NCBI GenBank assembly: GCA_964454335.1
Contig: CAYVVT010000030.1
Location: forward strand, 1 to 14,483
DNA: 14,483 bases
Direction: 5' to 3'
Origin: CAYVVT01 sp964454335
GTDB taxonomy: Bacteria; Fidelibacterota; UBA8477; JABMPR01
The translations under genes were made by a program, and so were the position numbers. The notes beneath the pieces are model-generated. The model was not told the DNA's origin and did not search any database. It worked only from the letters and a program-made list of their open reading frames with translations. The stretch's first letter is position 1; the number at the start of each line of letters is the position of its first letter. Below are positions 7,750 through 14,061 of the stretch, one piece after another.

Positions 7750-7787
7750 GGTTGCCACGCCCCGCTACCGGCGGGCCTCGCAATGAC
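7750..7787 (+). repeat. Dispersed palindromic element, ATTGC/GCAAT type
   Basis: It begins GGTTGCCACGCC and ends CCTCGCAATGAC, with a GC-rich CCCGC/GCGGG hairpin core. CTCGCAATGAC is identical to 5450-5460. Confidence 0.65.
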
Positions 7788-7803
7788 GATAGCCATCACA
7801 CCG

Positions 7804-7841
7804 GTCATTGCGAGCCGTGCTTACAGCACGGCGAAGCAACC
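7804..7841 (-). repeat. Dispersed palindromic element, ATTGC/GCAAT type, inverted partner
   Basis: The plus strand starts GTCATTGCGAG and ends GCAACC. The core is a perfect 7-bp hairpin GCCGTGC-TTACA-GCACGGC (7814-7832). It is head to head with 7750-7787, 16 nt apart. Confidence 0.65.
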
Positions 7842-7994
7842 CCGCTAGCAAAGCGGGAACGTTTATCGTTCGACAAGCTCAGGGTGGCCTCACAACGAAT
7901 GGAACGATCCCCCACTCATCAGTCCTGCTGATCCGCTATCCGCTATCCAAGAGTCACAACCCACCACCAATTGCATATTTACACACCTTGGCCT

Positions 7995-8528
7995 ATGTTT
8001 CGTCCTATGCCCAGATGGATCCAGGAAATCTTGATCATCGGTGCCCTCACCCTGGCCGCCGCCTATCTCAGCCAGCTCATTCTACCCAATCGTATCCCGC
8101 TCAGAACGACCTATGAGACCATTCGCACCGATGATGGTGAACGCCATCTACCAACTGTGGTGGTTGGGAATGTCGGCGTTGATTCCACCGGCCAGCCAGG
8201 AACCCTCACCACCATCGAGGCGTATGAGCATTTCCAGCAGGGATCGGCACTGTTCATCGATGCGCGGGAAGTTGAGGACTATCATTTCGGGCATATACAG
8301 GGAGCCCTCAACATCCCTTATCATGCCTTCATGGATTCAGTTGACCGTCTGGATGCGCTCCCCAGGGATACGGTGATCATCGTCTATTGTGACGGCCAGG
8401 AGTGTAACGCCAGTCTCGAGCTGGCGGCAGATCTGGAGATCATGGGCTTTGAGCAGGTCCTCAGCTATTTTGGCGGCTGGCAGGCCTGGACCCAGGCCGG
8501 GCATCCCGTAGAGGGGAGCCTGCCATGA
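7995..8528 (+). CDS. Membrane-anchored rhodanese-like sulfurtransferase
   Basis: The 177-residue product starts MFRPMPRWIQEILIIGALTL: basic residues, then one membrane segment (about 8-30), placing the rest outside the cytoplasm by the positive-inside rule. The rhodanese domain spans about 74-177: FIDAREVEDYHFGHIQGALN (D89, R91), then the active-site loop with Cys132 in VYCDGQECNAS, and VLSYFGGWQAW near the end. Rhodaneses carry a persulfide on this Cys and move sulfane sulfur or act in thiol redox. I chose the first ATG (7995); an in-frame TTG at 7971 would add eight residues, and an ATG at 8007 is also possible. None has a clear ribosome binding site, so the start is uncertain. It overlaps the next gene by ATGA, so the two are probably made together. 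The exact substrate is unknown. Confidence 0.85.
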   Translation: MFRPMPRWIQEILIIGALTLAAAYLSQLILPNRIPLRTTYETIRTDDGERHLPTVVVGNVGVDSTGQPGTLTTIEAYEHFQQGSALFIDAREVEDYHFGHIQGALNIPYHAFMDSVDRLDALPRDTVIIVYCDGQECNASLELAADLEIMGFEQVLSYFGGWQAWTQAGHPVEGSLP

Positions 8529-8995
8529 TCCAGGTCCTGGATCGATACCTGGAGACGGCCCCTGGTCGGATAGCGCTGCTGGTCATCAGATTGGCGATTG
8601 GTGCCCTCTTTGTCTACGCCTCACTGGATAAGATCTGGGATCCCGGCGCTTTTGCGGAAGCCATCTACAACTACAGACTTCTGCCGGAGGTGCTGCTGCA
8701 CAGCGCTGCGATCATGCTGCCCTGGCTGGAACTGATCTGCGGCATCCTCCTCATTATGAATGTCTATCCAGAGACCAGTGCAGGGCTCATCCTGGCCATG
8801 CTGCTGGTATTTACGCTGGCCATCGTCAGCGCCATTGCCCGTGGTCTGGATTTTTCCTGTGGTTGTTTCAATCTGAACAGCGATACCCGGAACATGTCAT
8901 TCTGGAAGGTCCTGGAAAATATCGGCATGATGCTCATGGCGTTCATCAGCTGGTGGAACGCGCATCGGATGAAAAAGGATCCAACGTCCTCCTGA
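8525..8995 (+). CDS. MauE/DoxX-like integral membrane protein
   Basis: The 156-residue product has four likely membrane segments (about residues 17-35, 57-79, 85-106 and 127-144). The pattern fits the MauE branch of the DoxX-like family: YASLDKIWDPGAFAEAIYNY after the first helix, LPWLELICGILL in the second, and DFSCGCFN with a Cys-X-Cys pair (C112, C114) at the membrane edge. MauE is needed to make methylamine dehydrogenase, whose small subunit has many disulfides, and the CGC motif suggests thiol-disulfide exchange. No mau genes are present, so the name MauE should not be taken as methylamine use. Overlap with the rhodanese gene points to a joint envelope sulfur or disulfide role. The family is fairly sure, the reaction inferred. 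Confidence 0.8.
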   Translation: MIQVLDRYLETAPGRIALLVIRLAIGALFVYASLDKIWDPGAFAEAIYNYRLLPEVLLHSAAIMLPWLELICGILLIMNVYPETSAGLILAMLLVFTLAIVSAIARGLDFSCGCFNLNSDTRNMSFWKVLENIGMMLMAFISWWNAHRMKKDPTSS

Positions 8996-9009
8996 CGCAT
9001 TGAAAGATC

Positions 9010-9031
9010 ACCGGTCTTCATTCAGACCGGT
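9010..9031 (+). terminator. Hairpin after the rhodanese-MauE pair
   Basis: ACCGGTCT and AGACCGGT form a perfect 8-bp stem around TCATTC, 14 nt after the stop. There is no T tract on either strand, so termination is possible but not shown; it could also be mRNA 3'-end stabilising structure. Confidence 0.4.
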
Positions 9032-9087
9032 CAACTCTATATCAAGAACATAGTGCCTCGGGGCACCGACAACATGCGAGGTCTGTT

Positions 9088-10497
9088 ATGAATCCCTGGG
9101 ATCTGGATGCAAATCTGAAGATCGTGGTCATCGATTTCCTCATTCTCAGCAGCTTTATCCTTTTGGGCACGGTCTTGCGCAGATATGTGAAGTTCTTTCA
9201 GCGCTACCTGGTCCCCAACAATTTCATTGGTGGTTTCGCCGCATTGTTGCTAGGAAACGAGGTCCTGGGCATCATTGACTTCAACGCAGACCGCCTCATT
9301 CTATATGTCTACCATCTGCTGGCCCTGACCTTCATTTGCCTGGGCCTGCGTCAGAGCAAGACCTACTGGGGACGCGGTCCCTTCAGCAAATCCATGAACG
9401 GCATTTCCTCATATCTCCTCCAGGCCATCGTTGGTCTGCTGGTGGCCTTTTTGCTTTTCTACACCGTGATGCCCGATCTTTTCGTGGGCATGGGTCTGGT
9501 CGTCCCACTGGGATTCGGTATGGGGCCAGGATTGGCCGCCACCATTGCCGGCAGCTGGGAGAAATACGGATTTGAAGGGGGCGCCCAGGTGGGCCTCACC
9601 TTCGCCACGGTGGGATATGTCTATGCCTTCTTCCTGGGAATGGCCATCATCCACTGGGGCATCAGGCGGCACAAGACCGCTCTTATCAAGGGTGTGGATC
9701 ATGTCAGTGAAGAGATGCGCACGGGATTGATCAAGAACAAGCCATATCCTGTTGCGGGTCACTTACCACAGTCCACTGAGGCCATAGAGCCTTTCTCGTT
9801 CCACATCGCTCTGGTGGGATTCGTCTACCTGCTGACCTACCTGGTCGTACTGGGTCTGGAAAAACTCCTGCTGCTGGGAGAGATCCATGATCTTGTTGAC
9901 ATTCTATGGGGATTCCACTTCATCATCGGTCTGCTGCTCTCACTGGCTGTGCGTAAGATCTTCGATGTGTTCAAGAAGGGTGACCTCATCGACAGTGGTC
10001 TGATGACCCGCAGTATGGGACTCTTCCTCGATTATCTCGTCGTCGGTGCCGTAGCAGGAATCAGCATCACGGTGATCGGTATGTACTGGCTGCCCATCCT
10101 GCTGATGTCCCTCATCGCCGGACCTGCCACAATGTTCATGTTCTATTACACCTCATATCGGGCTTTTGATGACTATCACTTCGAACGGTTCGTAGAGCTC
10201 TTCGGTGAAATGACCGGTACCATCAACTCGGCCCTGGTACTGCTGAAAGTCCTGGATCCGGAGTTGAAAACCCCGGTGGCGGAAGATGCTGCCTATGGCA
10301 GTGGGATCAGTCTCTTCGTGGGAATGCCGTTGCTATTCGCACTAGGATTCACCGTTGCTCAGAATTCCATCCAGGCTTACTGGTGGCTACTGCTGGGCAT
10401 CGTCCTGTACTGGGCTCTGTGGGTGGGCATCTGGCGTCTGACAGGCTTCATCAAGTTCAAGAAACCGGTAGTAGAATCTGCAAGAACTTCAGAATAG
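9088..10497 (+). CDS. GltS-like sodium/solute (glutamate-type) symporter
   Basis: This 469-residue membrane protein has about ten or more hydrophobic segments and the layout of the ESS (glutamate:Na+ symporter, GltS) family. A first half ends in VVPLGFGMGPGLAATIAGSW (139-157), where GltS has a Gly-rich hairpin loop. A polar cytoplasmic linker covers about 191-235. A second half carries ELFGEMTGTINSALVLLKVLDP (about 370-391), the family's conserved TG...G-LLR-VDP region. The mature length is longer than E. coli GltS (401 aa). The first-half loop differs clearly from the GGHGT of true GltS, so the substrate could be another dicarboxylate or amino acid. GAGG lies 7 nt before the ATG. It is monocistronic, with a strong terminator. 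It is not obviously linked to the neighbouring genes. Confidence 0.78.
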   Translation: MNPWDLDANLKIVVIDFLILSSFILLGTVLRRYVKFFQRYLVPNNFIGGFAALLLGNEVLGIIDFNADRLILYVYHLLALTFICLGLRQSKTYWGRGPFSKSMNGISSYLLQAIVGLLVAFLLFYTVMPDLFVGMGLVVPLGFGMGPGLAATIAGSWEKYGFEGGAQVGLTFATVGYVYAFFLGMAIIHWGIRRHKTALIKGVDHVSEEMRTGLIKNKPYPVAGHLPQSTEAIEPFSFHIALVGFVYLLTYLVVLGLEKLLLLGEIHDLVDILWGFHFIIGLLLSLAVRKIFDVFKKGDLIDSGLMTRSMGLFLDYLVVGAVAGISITVIGMYWLPILLMSLIAGPATMFMFYYTSYRAFDDYHFERFVELFGEMTGTINSALVLLKVLDPELKTPVAEDAAYGSGISLFVGMPLLFALGFTVAQNSIQAYWWLLLGIVLYWALWVGIWRLTGFIKFKKPVVESARTSE

Positions 10498-10514
10498 CTA
10501 AATATCCTCAAATA

Positions 10515-10544
10515 AAAAACCCCAGGATGAATCCTGGGGTTTTT
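10515..10544 (+). terminator. Rho-independent terminator of the symporter gene
   Basis: A very stable stem AAAAACCCCAGGAT / ATCCTGGGGTTTTT follows the stop by about 17 nt and ends in a T run. The symmetric A and T tracts would let it also work on the minus strand, against read-through from the gene at 10710. Confidence 0.93.
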
Positions 10545-10709
10545 CATCTTAGTCCTGGGAACTGTGGCTACCTGCTATCCCGTCTCGGACAGCATAGCAG
10601 CAAATACTTAATCACGCATATAGAACCTGTAATTGTTCAGCAAGGTAGTAAGTGTCTTTATCCGAAAGGTGTTTTCGCCGGAACTGGCGTTGAGAACAGC
10701 CGGCTAGGC

Positions 10710-11558
10710 TTACTTCTTCTCTTCGTCCTCAGAGTAGATACTGGCCTCGACTTCCTCAGGTGGATGGGCCAGCAATTCAGGATTCTCCAGGTAGCGGCGC
10801 AGATGATGGGCCATGACTCCGCCGTGATAGCCGTCCACGACACGGTGATCAAAGGTGCCGGCAATGGGCAGGATCTTGCGGATGACGATCTCGCCGTCCC
10901 GAACCACCGGTTTTTCCTCCTCGCGACCCATGATGAGTACCGCAGGCAGTCTGGATGCCGGGAACAGGGCCCCCAGGCCGATGTTCAGGCCGTGTGATCC
11001 GATATTGGAGAGCGTCACCGAACCAAAGGCTTCCACGGTCAAACCCAGGAATTTCAGTTCGACACCCAGTGTGGTGAAGCACCATTTCATGAAATTGAAA
11101 ACTGCCCGGCGAAAAGGCCAGGGGATCCGGCCGAGCATATATTTATTCTTGGAAGTTTTGTTCTCGTTGCCAGCCCGAACTGATGCGGCTCGCTCCTTGA
11201 TGAACTCTCCCACTTCGAAGACAGTCTTCTTGTGGGCTTCACGAACCTTGATCATGGACATCTCTGAGCCGCTGCTCATGTTCACTGCCACGGTGACAAT
11301 GACATCCTTGCGGCGCTTTAATTTACCGCGATGGACATACACATTGGTTTCAGGCGCATGCCAGCCGATGGTCCTGCCCAAAGCGGCTGTAACGATATGT
11401 GTAATGGTGATCCGATGTCCTTTGGCGCGCTCCCGGGTGATGAAATCCCATGCTGCGGTAACATCGGCATCGATGATACCGTATATCTTCCCCTCGTTTG
11501 GCGGAGCATAGAGCGCGGTGGCCATTTTCCGCCAGGAATTGTTCAATTGTTTAGCCAT
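10710..11558 (-). CDS. Stand-alone 2-oxoacid dehydrogenase E2-type acyltransferase domain protein
   Basis: The 282-residue product matches the catalytic domain of dihydrolipoamide acyltransferases (chloramphenicol-acetyltransferase fold) but has no lipoyl domain and no E1/E3-binding domain. The key motif FDHRVVDGYHGG is present (catalytic His238 and Asp242). Other family parts: HIVTAALGRTI near the N-terminus, VTLSNIGSHGLNIG, and PASRLPAVLIMGREEEKP. An inserted hydrophobic or basic segment (GRIPWPFRRAVFNFMKWCF, about 143-161) could touch a membrane. Complete E2 proteins are about 400-600 aa, so this is probably not part of a pyruvate dehydrogenase complex. The ATG at 11558 is chosen; a TTG at 11585 overlapping the upstream stop is the alternative, and neither has a clear ribosome binding site. 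It lies 23 nt after the PAP2-like gene, so co-transcription is likely. The acyl donor and acceptor are unknown. Confidence 0.82.
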   Translation of the reverse strand: MAKQLNNSWRKMATALYAPPNEGKIYGIIDADVTAAWDFITRERAKGHRITITHIVTAALGRTIGWHAPETNVYVHRGKLKRRKDVIVTVAVNMSSGSEMSMIKVREAHKKTVFEVGEFIKERAASVRAGNENKTSKNKYMLGRIPWPFRRAVFNFMKWCFTTLGVELKFLGLTVEAFGSVTLSNIGSHGLNIGLGALFPASRLPAVLIMGREEEKPVVRDGEIVIRKILPIAGTFDHRVVDGYHGGVMAHHLRRYLENPELLAHPPEEVEASIYSEDEEKK

Positions 11559-11581
11559 GTGTGAGAAAATATAGGTAATTC

Positions 11582-12535
11582 TCAACTTGATGCTAGAAAA
11601 TTGCCTTTTCTGGCCCCTGTGCGGAAAGCGTGGTACAGTACTGGACCCAGGATCAGTCCTGCCAGGACATCCACCACATAGTGGTAACTGCAGTAGATGG
11701 TTGCGAAGGCGACTACCCCGGTCCAGATGAACAGCAGGGTTCGGTTCTGCCTTGAAAGTCTTTCGCGCAGGAGCAAGACAAGAAATACAGAGGTGGAGAC
11801 ATGCTCACTGGGGAAGGCGCAACCGCCATATTCACCAATCCGATAGATGATGTTCATCAGGGGTATGAACAGCAGACCCTCCTGGAATATTTCAGCGTGA
11901 AGTTCCACCGGCCCGTCGGCGGGCAGGAATATCAAAAAAGCATATTGGACCACGGAGACGAACAGCAGCCCGGTCAGGTATTCTTCAAAATCCTTCTCAT
12001 CTCTCACGTAGAAGATCAGCAAGGGCACGAAGAAGATGAGATAGTAGCTGAAGTAGGCGGCATGGAAGAACTCGTCCAGAATGATCCAGCGCTGTTGTGG
12101 CAGGTTCTGGATAAAGCGATTGGCACCCAGCCAGGTGTCCCAATTCAGCAGAACAGTATCAAGATCAGCCCTAAAGAAGGTCTCGTTGAGCAGTGTCACC
12201 TCAGAGTAAAGGATCGGGATCATCAGCAGTGGCAGCCATTTGTACAGGAGCACTAACGGATGTGTAAGGGCACGGTTTTCGAGTTTTGGCAACAACCAGG
12301 GCCACAGCACCAGTACCAGGAGGTGACCCAGGCTCCATTCGATGCGATGGGCAAAGGGATGGGGTGCGATCCACAGGATCAAAAGGATGTAAAGATTATA
12401 GCCCCAGAGCAACCAGTCCCGTGTTCTGAAGGAGCTGAAACCGGTATGTGTAAAGGGGATCACGGCTCCAAATATATCCAGTCTGGGATAACAAGCACCA
12501 GGCTTGTGAATTTGTTTTTGCCTGCCCTGCCTCAC
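11582..12535 (-). CDS. PAP2-superfamily (Aur1-like) integral membrane phosphatase/phosphotransferase
   Basis: The 317-residue protein has about six or seven hydrophobic segments and the C-terminal half of a PAP2-type active site: GGCAFPSEHVST (P242-H245) and YCSYHYVVDVLAG (H285, D289), which correspond to the PSxH and SxxxHxxxD motifs. The classical first motif KxxxxxxRP is not evident. The layout, with NWDTWLG, a FFHAAYFSYYLIFF helix and a long second half, recalls the Aur1/IPC-synthase-like PAP2_3 group, whose members act on polar lipids such as ceramides or inositol lipids. The farthest upstream start is GTG at 12535; a GTG at 12463 gives a product 24 residues shorter and may be the true one, since the first 24 residues look non-membrane and unconserved. 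It is followed 23 nt later by the E2-like gene. Lipid substrate unknown. Confidence 0.75.
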   Translation of the reverse strand: MRQGRQKQIHKPGACYPRLDIFGAVIPFTHTGFSSFRTRDWLLWGYNLYILLILWIAPHPFAHRIEWSLGHLLVLVLWPWLLPKLENRALTHPLVLLYKWLPLLMIPILYSEVTLLNETFFRADLDTVLLNWDTWLGANRFIQNLPQQRWIILDEFFHAAYFSYYLIFFVPLLIFYVRDEKDFEEYLTGLLFVSVVQYAFLIFLPADGPVELHAEIFQEGLLFIPLMNIIYRIGEYGGCAFPSEHVSTSVFLVLLLRERLSRQNRTLLFIWTGVVAFATIYCSYHYVVDVLAGLILGPVLYHAFRTGARKGNFLASS

Positions 12536-12560
12536 AACCTATATTGGCTCGCTTTTTGAG

Positions 12561-12576
12561 GGATTAGCGGATTAGC
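12561..12576 (+). repeat. Tandem GGATTAGC repeat and degenerate GAATCACGA-type tract
   Basis: GGATTAGC occurs twice in a row, then decays (GGATTGAG, GGATTCC). The stretch to 12672 continues with CGAGTCACGAATCACGA-type units interrupted by a palindrome-like TGTCTGCTTGGCGCAGGCAG. It looks like a worn copy of the 3' part of the 113-bp repeat that follows. No gene is seen from 12536 to 12898. Confidence 0.6.
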
Positions 12577-12672
12577 GGATTGAGAATTGTGGATTCCTAA
12601 TCCTGAATCCCGAGTCACGAATCACGATCCGCGATTCACCTGTCTGCTTGGCGCAGGCAGGCAGACGACAAC

Positions 12673-12898
12673 GGCCGCGTCCGTCTTCGCTCCTTCGGAG
12701 CTTCGCCGTGACACGTAGCCCAGTAAGTAGAGCAGTTTTTCGAAATATCCCGAGTCACGATTCACCAATCACGAATCACGACTTTGGCCGCGTCCGTCTT
12801 CGCTCCTTCGGAGCTTCGCCGTGACACGTAGCCCAGTAAGTAGAGCAGTTTTTCGAAATATCCCGAGTCACGATTCACCAATCACGAATCACGACAAC
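12673..12898 (+). repeat. Two tandem 113-bp repeats with tRNA-Lys 5'-half sequence
   Basis: Unit 1 is 12673-12785, unit 2 is 12786-12898. They are identical over most of their length except the last three bases (TTT against AAC). Each begins GGCCGCGT, the first 8 nt of the tRNA-Lys gene that starts exactly one period later at 12899. After a 36-nt segment with a GCTCC-TTC-GGAGC hairpin each unit has AGCCCAGTAAGTAGAGCAGT, which differs from the tRNA D-arm at 3 of 20 positions. The rest is CGAGTCACGATTCACCAATC-type short repeat. There is no anticodon or T-arm, so these are not functional tRNAs. Confidence 0.9.
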
Positions 12899-12971
12899 GG
12901 CCGCGTAGCTCAGTTGGTAGAGCAGTTGACTTTTAATCAATTGGTCGCAGGTTCGACCCCTGCCGCGGTCA
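12899..12971 (+). tRNA. tRNA-Lys (anticodon UUU)
   Basis: The 73 nt fold into a complete cloverleaf: acceptor GGCCGCG / CGCGGTC with one G-T pair, D-arm GCTC-AGTTGGTA-GAGC, anticodon arm GTTGA-CTTTTAA-TCAAT with anticodon TTT, variable loop TGGTC, T-arm GCAGG-TTCGACC-CCTGC, and discriminator A. CCA is not encoded. A hairpin terminator follows 9 nt downstream. It stands next to its own damaged partial copies. Confidence 0.97.
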
Positions 12972-12979
12972 CAACCCCC

Positions 12980-13020
12980 AAACCCTTGCAGCCCTTGTGT
13001 TGCAGGGGTTTCCTCATTTT
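12980..13020 (+). terminator. Hairpin terminator after tRNA-Lys
   Basis: AAACCCTTGCA pairs with TGCAGGGGTTT (one G-T pair) around a 10-nt loop, followed by TCCTCATTTTT. It is the first part of a flank that recurs, diverged, at 14021. Confidence 0.75.
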
Positions 13021-13098
13021 TAAACCTCTCGAAGAAAAAATCAGCCAGGTGGTACTGAGTGCTTCTGAGTGGTACTGAATGACACAAATGGGGATACA
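12980..13098 (+). repeat. tRNA 3'-flank sequence, copy A
   Basis: Holds the hairpin AAACCC...GGGTTT, then 42 nt, then ACTGAGTGCTTCTGA (13054-13068) and TGAATGACACAAATGGGGAT. The same order and spacing, without a gap, recurs 1041 bp downstream. The remainder of the 12972-13345 gap is AT-rich and shows no gene; it may contain the promoter of the lipoprotein gene, which I cannot place. Confidence 0.6.
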
Positions 13099-13345
13099 TT
13101 TTTGGGATACACAATTGGATATGGCACGGTGACTTAGGCGAATATCTAAACGTGTTATGGAGTAGATGTAATAGAAAAAGGCATTGGTGATCTGAGCTGA
13201 AGGTGTACTTTCGGCCCACGGGGGATTCTTAATCCAAGTTGATTTGGTTTTCATTCCATATATGAGATAATCCAGAGAAAATTTGCTATTACATGAATTG
13301 TCTGCAGTGCATGATTAGTCACCTTAAAGTCGGGGATCCCAAAAA

Positions 13346-13948
13346 ATGAAAAAGACCATCTTGTTGATTTTAGCGTTCTTTTTTGCAGGTATCATTATGA
13401 GCTGTGAGGACGGTGCTGATGGTATTGATGGCGAGGATGGTTCTGCATTTATTCGCTTTAGCTGGGATTGGTATGTGGATACTTATGATGATAACAATCC
13501 TGATCTACCGTCAACAATCAGCGAGAACTATAATTATGAGACGTTACCAGGTACTTACTCATTTCTGTACACTTGTTCGGATGGAATGGGGAATAGTTGG
13601 TATTGGGAGGGATATTACACAATCCAGATTAATTACGGTGAACCAGGTGAACCAGGTGAGCCAGCCGGTTTGTTTAGTGATGGGGCCGATGGGGCCGATG
13701 GGGCCGACGGAGAGGACAATTACTATCGAATGTTTTTAGACGGATTAGTGGGGGCAAGCCTGACATTAACAAAGGCCATAATTGGTAATAAAGAGATTAA
13801 AACAGAGTTGTCTACACCAGCGAAGGATTTCAATAAGAGCGATTATATAGCTGAAGGTGATATTGTAATTTCACGATTCAATCAATCGGGCAGAGAAATC
13901 TATGTTGAAAAACAACTTTACATAGCGAAGGACCTCATTCAAGAATAA
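13346..13948 (+). CDS. Lipoprotein with collagen-like Gly-X-Y tracts
   Basis: The 200-residue product starts MKKTILLILAFFFAGIIMSC, a lipoprotein signal with Cys20 in an IMSC lipobox. Short collagen-like stretches follow: GADGIDGEDG (23-32), GEPGEPGEPAG (98-108) and GADGADGADGE (113-123). The middle part (about 34-95) is rich in Tyr, Trp and Asp and looks like a beta-rich extracellular domain; the C-terminal 75 residues are more charged. No enzyme motif is seen. The gene is AT-richer than the rest of the window and lies between two copies of a tRNA-flank sequence, which suggests acquisition by transfer. The GGGGAT upstream is a weak ribosome binding site. Gly-X-Y lipoproteins of this kind occur in FCB bacteria, where they are thought to be surface proteins. 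Function unknown. Confidence 0.8.
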   Translation: MKKTILLILAFFFAGIIMSCEDGADGIDGEDGSAFIRFSWDWYVDTYDDNNPDLPSTISENYNYETLPGTYSFLYTCSDGMGNSWYWEGYYTIQINYGEPGEPGEPAGLFSDGADGADGADGEDNYYRMFLDGLVGASLTLTKAIIGNKEIKTELSTPAKDFNKSDYIAEGDIVISRFNQSGREIYVEKQLYIAKDLIQE

Positions 13949-14017
13949 CACGTAGCATAAGGTCATGAATAAATGGGACCTACTGCTCGGCCTTGGGTGT
14001 TCAATTTGATTTAATCA

Positions 14018-14061
14018 ACGAAACCCCTATAGGATAGGCCCTGTAAGGGTTTTGTCGTTTT
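14018..14061 (+). terminator. Imperfect hairpin after the collagen-like lipoprotein gene
   Basis: ACGAAACCC pairs with GGGTTTTGTCGT with a three-base bulge, followed by TTTT. It is about 70 nt after the stop codon and is equivalent in position to the tRNA terminator of copy A. It may be a terminator or only a relic of that flank. Confidence 0.4.

Larger units (their letters stand above)
7702..7886. repeat. Nested inverted-repeat element with 17-bp perfect ends
   Basis: CACCCTGAGCTTGTCGA (7702-7718) and its exact reverse complement TCGACAAGCTCAGGGTG (7870-7886) enclose two head-to-head palindromic elements (7750-7787 and 7804-7841). No open frame with coding character lies inside. The outer repeat resembles short intergenic repeats I know in many genomes, but I name no family. 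Confidence 0.75.

Noticed and set aside
8525..8995. Methylamine utilisation gene mauE
   Set aside because: Only the fold and CGC motif match; no other mau gene is present, so the symbol is not justified.
10545..10709. Possible terminator GCCGG...CCGGC after the E2-like gene
   Set aside because: The stem is only five to six pairs around a long loop with no T tract; the bidirectional hairpin at 10515 is a better stop for this transcript.
10710..11558. Pyruvate or 2-oxoglutarate dehydrogenase E2 subunit
   Set aside because: No lipoyl domain, no peripheral subunit-binding domain and no E1 or E3 gene nearby.
12673..12898. CRISPR array or extra tRNA genes
   Set aside because: The units are direct repeats without unique spacers, and they lack anticodon and T arms, so they are neither a CRISPR array nor tRNAs.
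12821..13254. Open frames across the tRNA on both strands (for example GRVAQLVEQLTFNQLVAGSTPA)
   Set aside because: This is the well-known spurious translation of a tRNA gene and its flank, not a protein.
13030..13345. Remnant of an integrase gene downstream of tRNA-Lys
   Set aside because: The flank resembles sequences found before tRNA-linked integrases as I recall them, but no frame here shows integrase motifs, so no gene or pseudogene is called.
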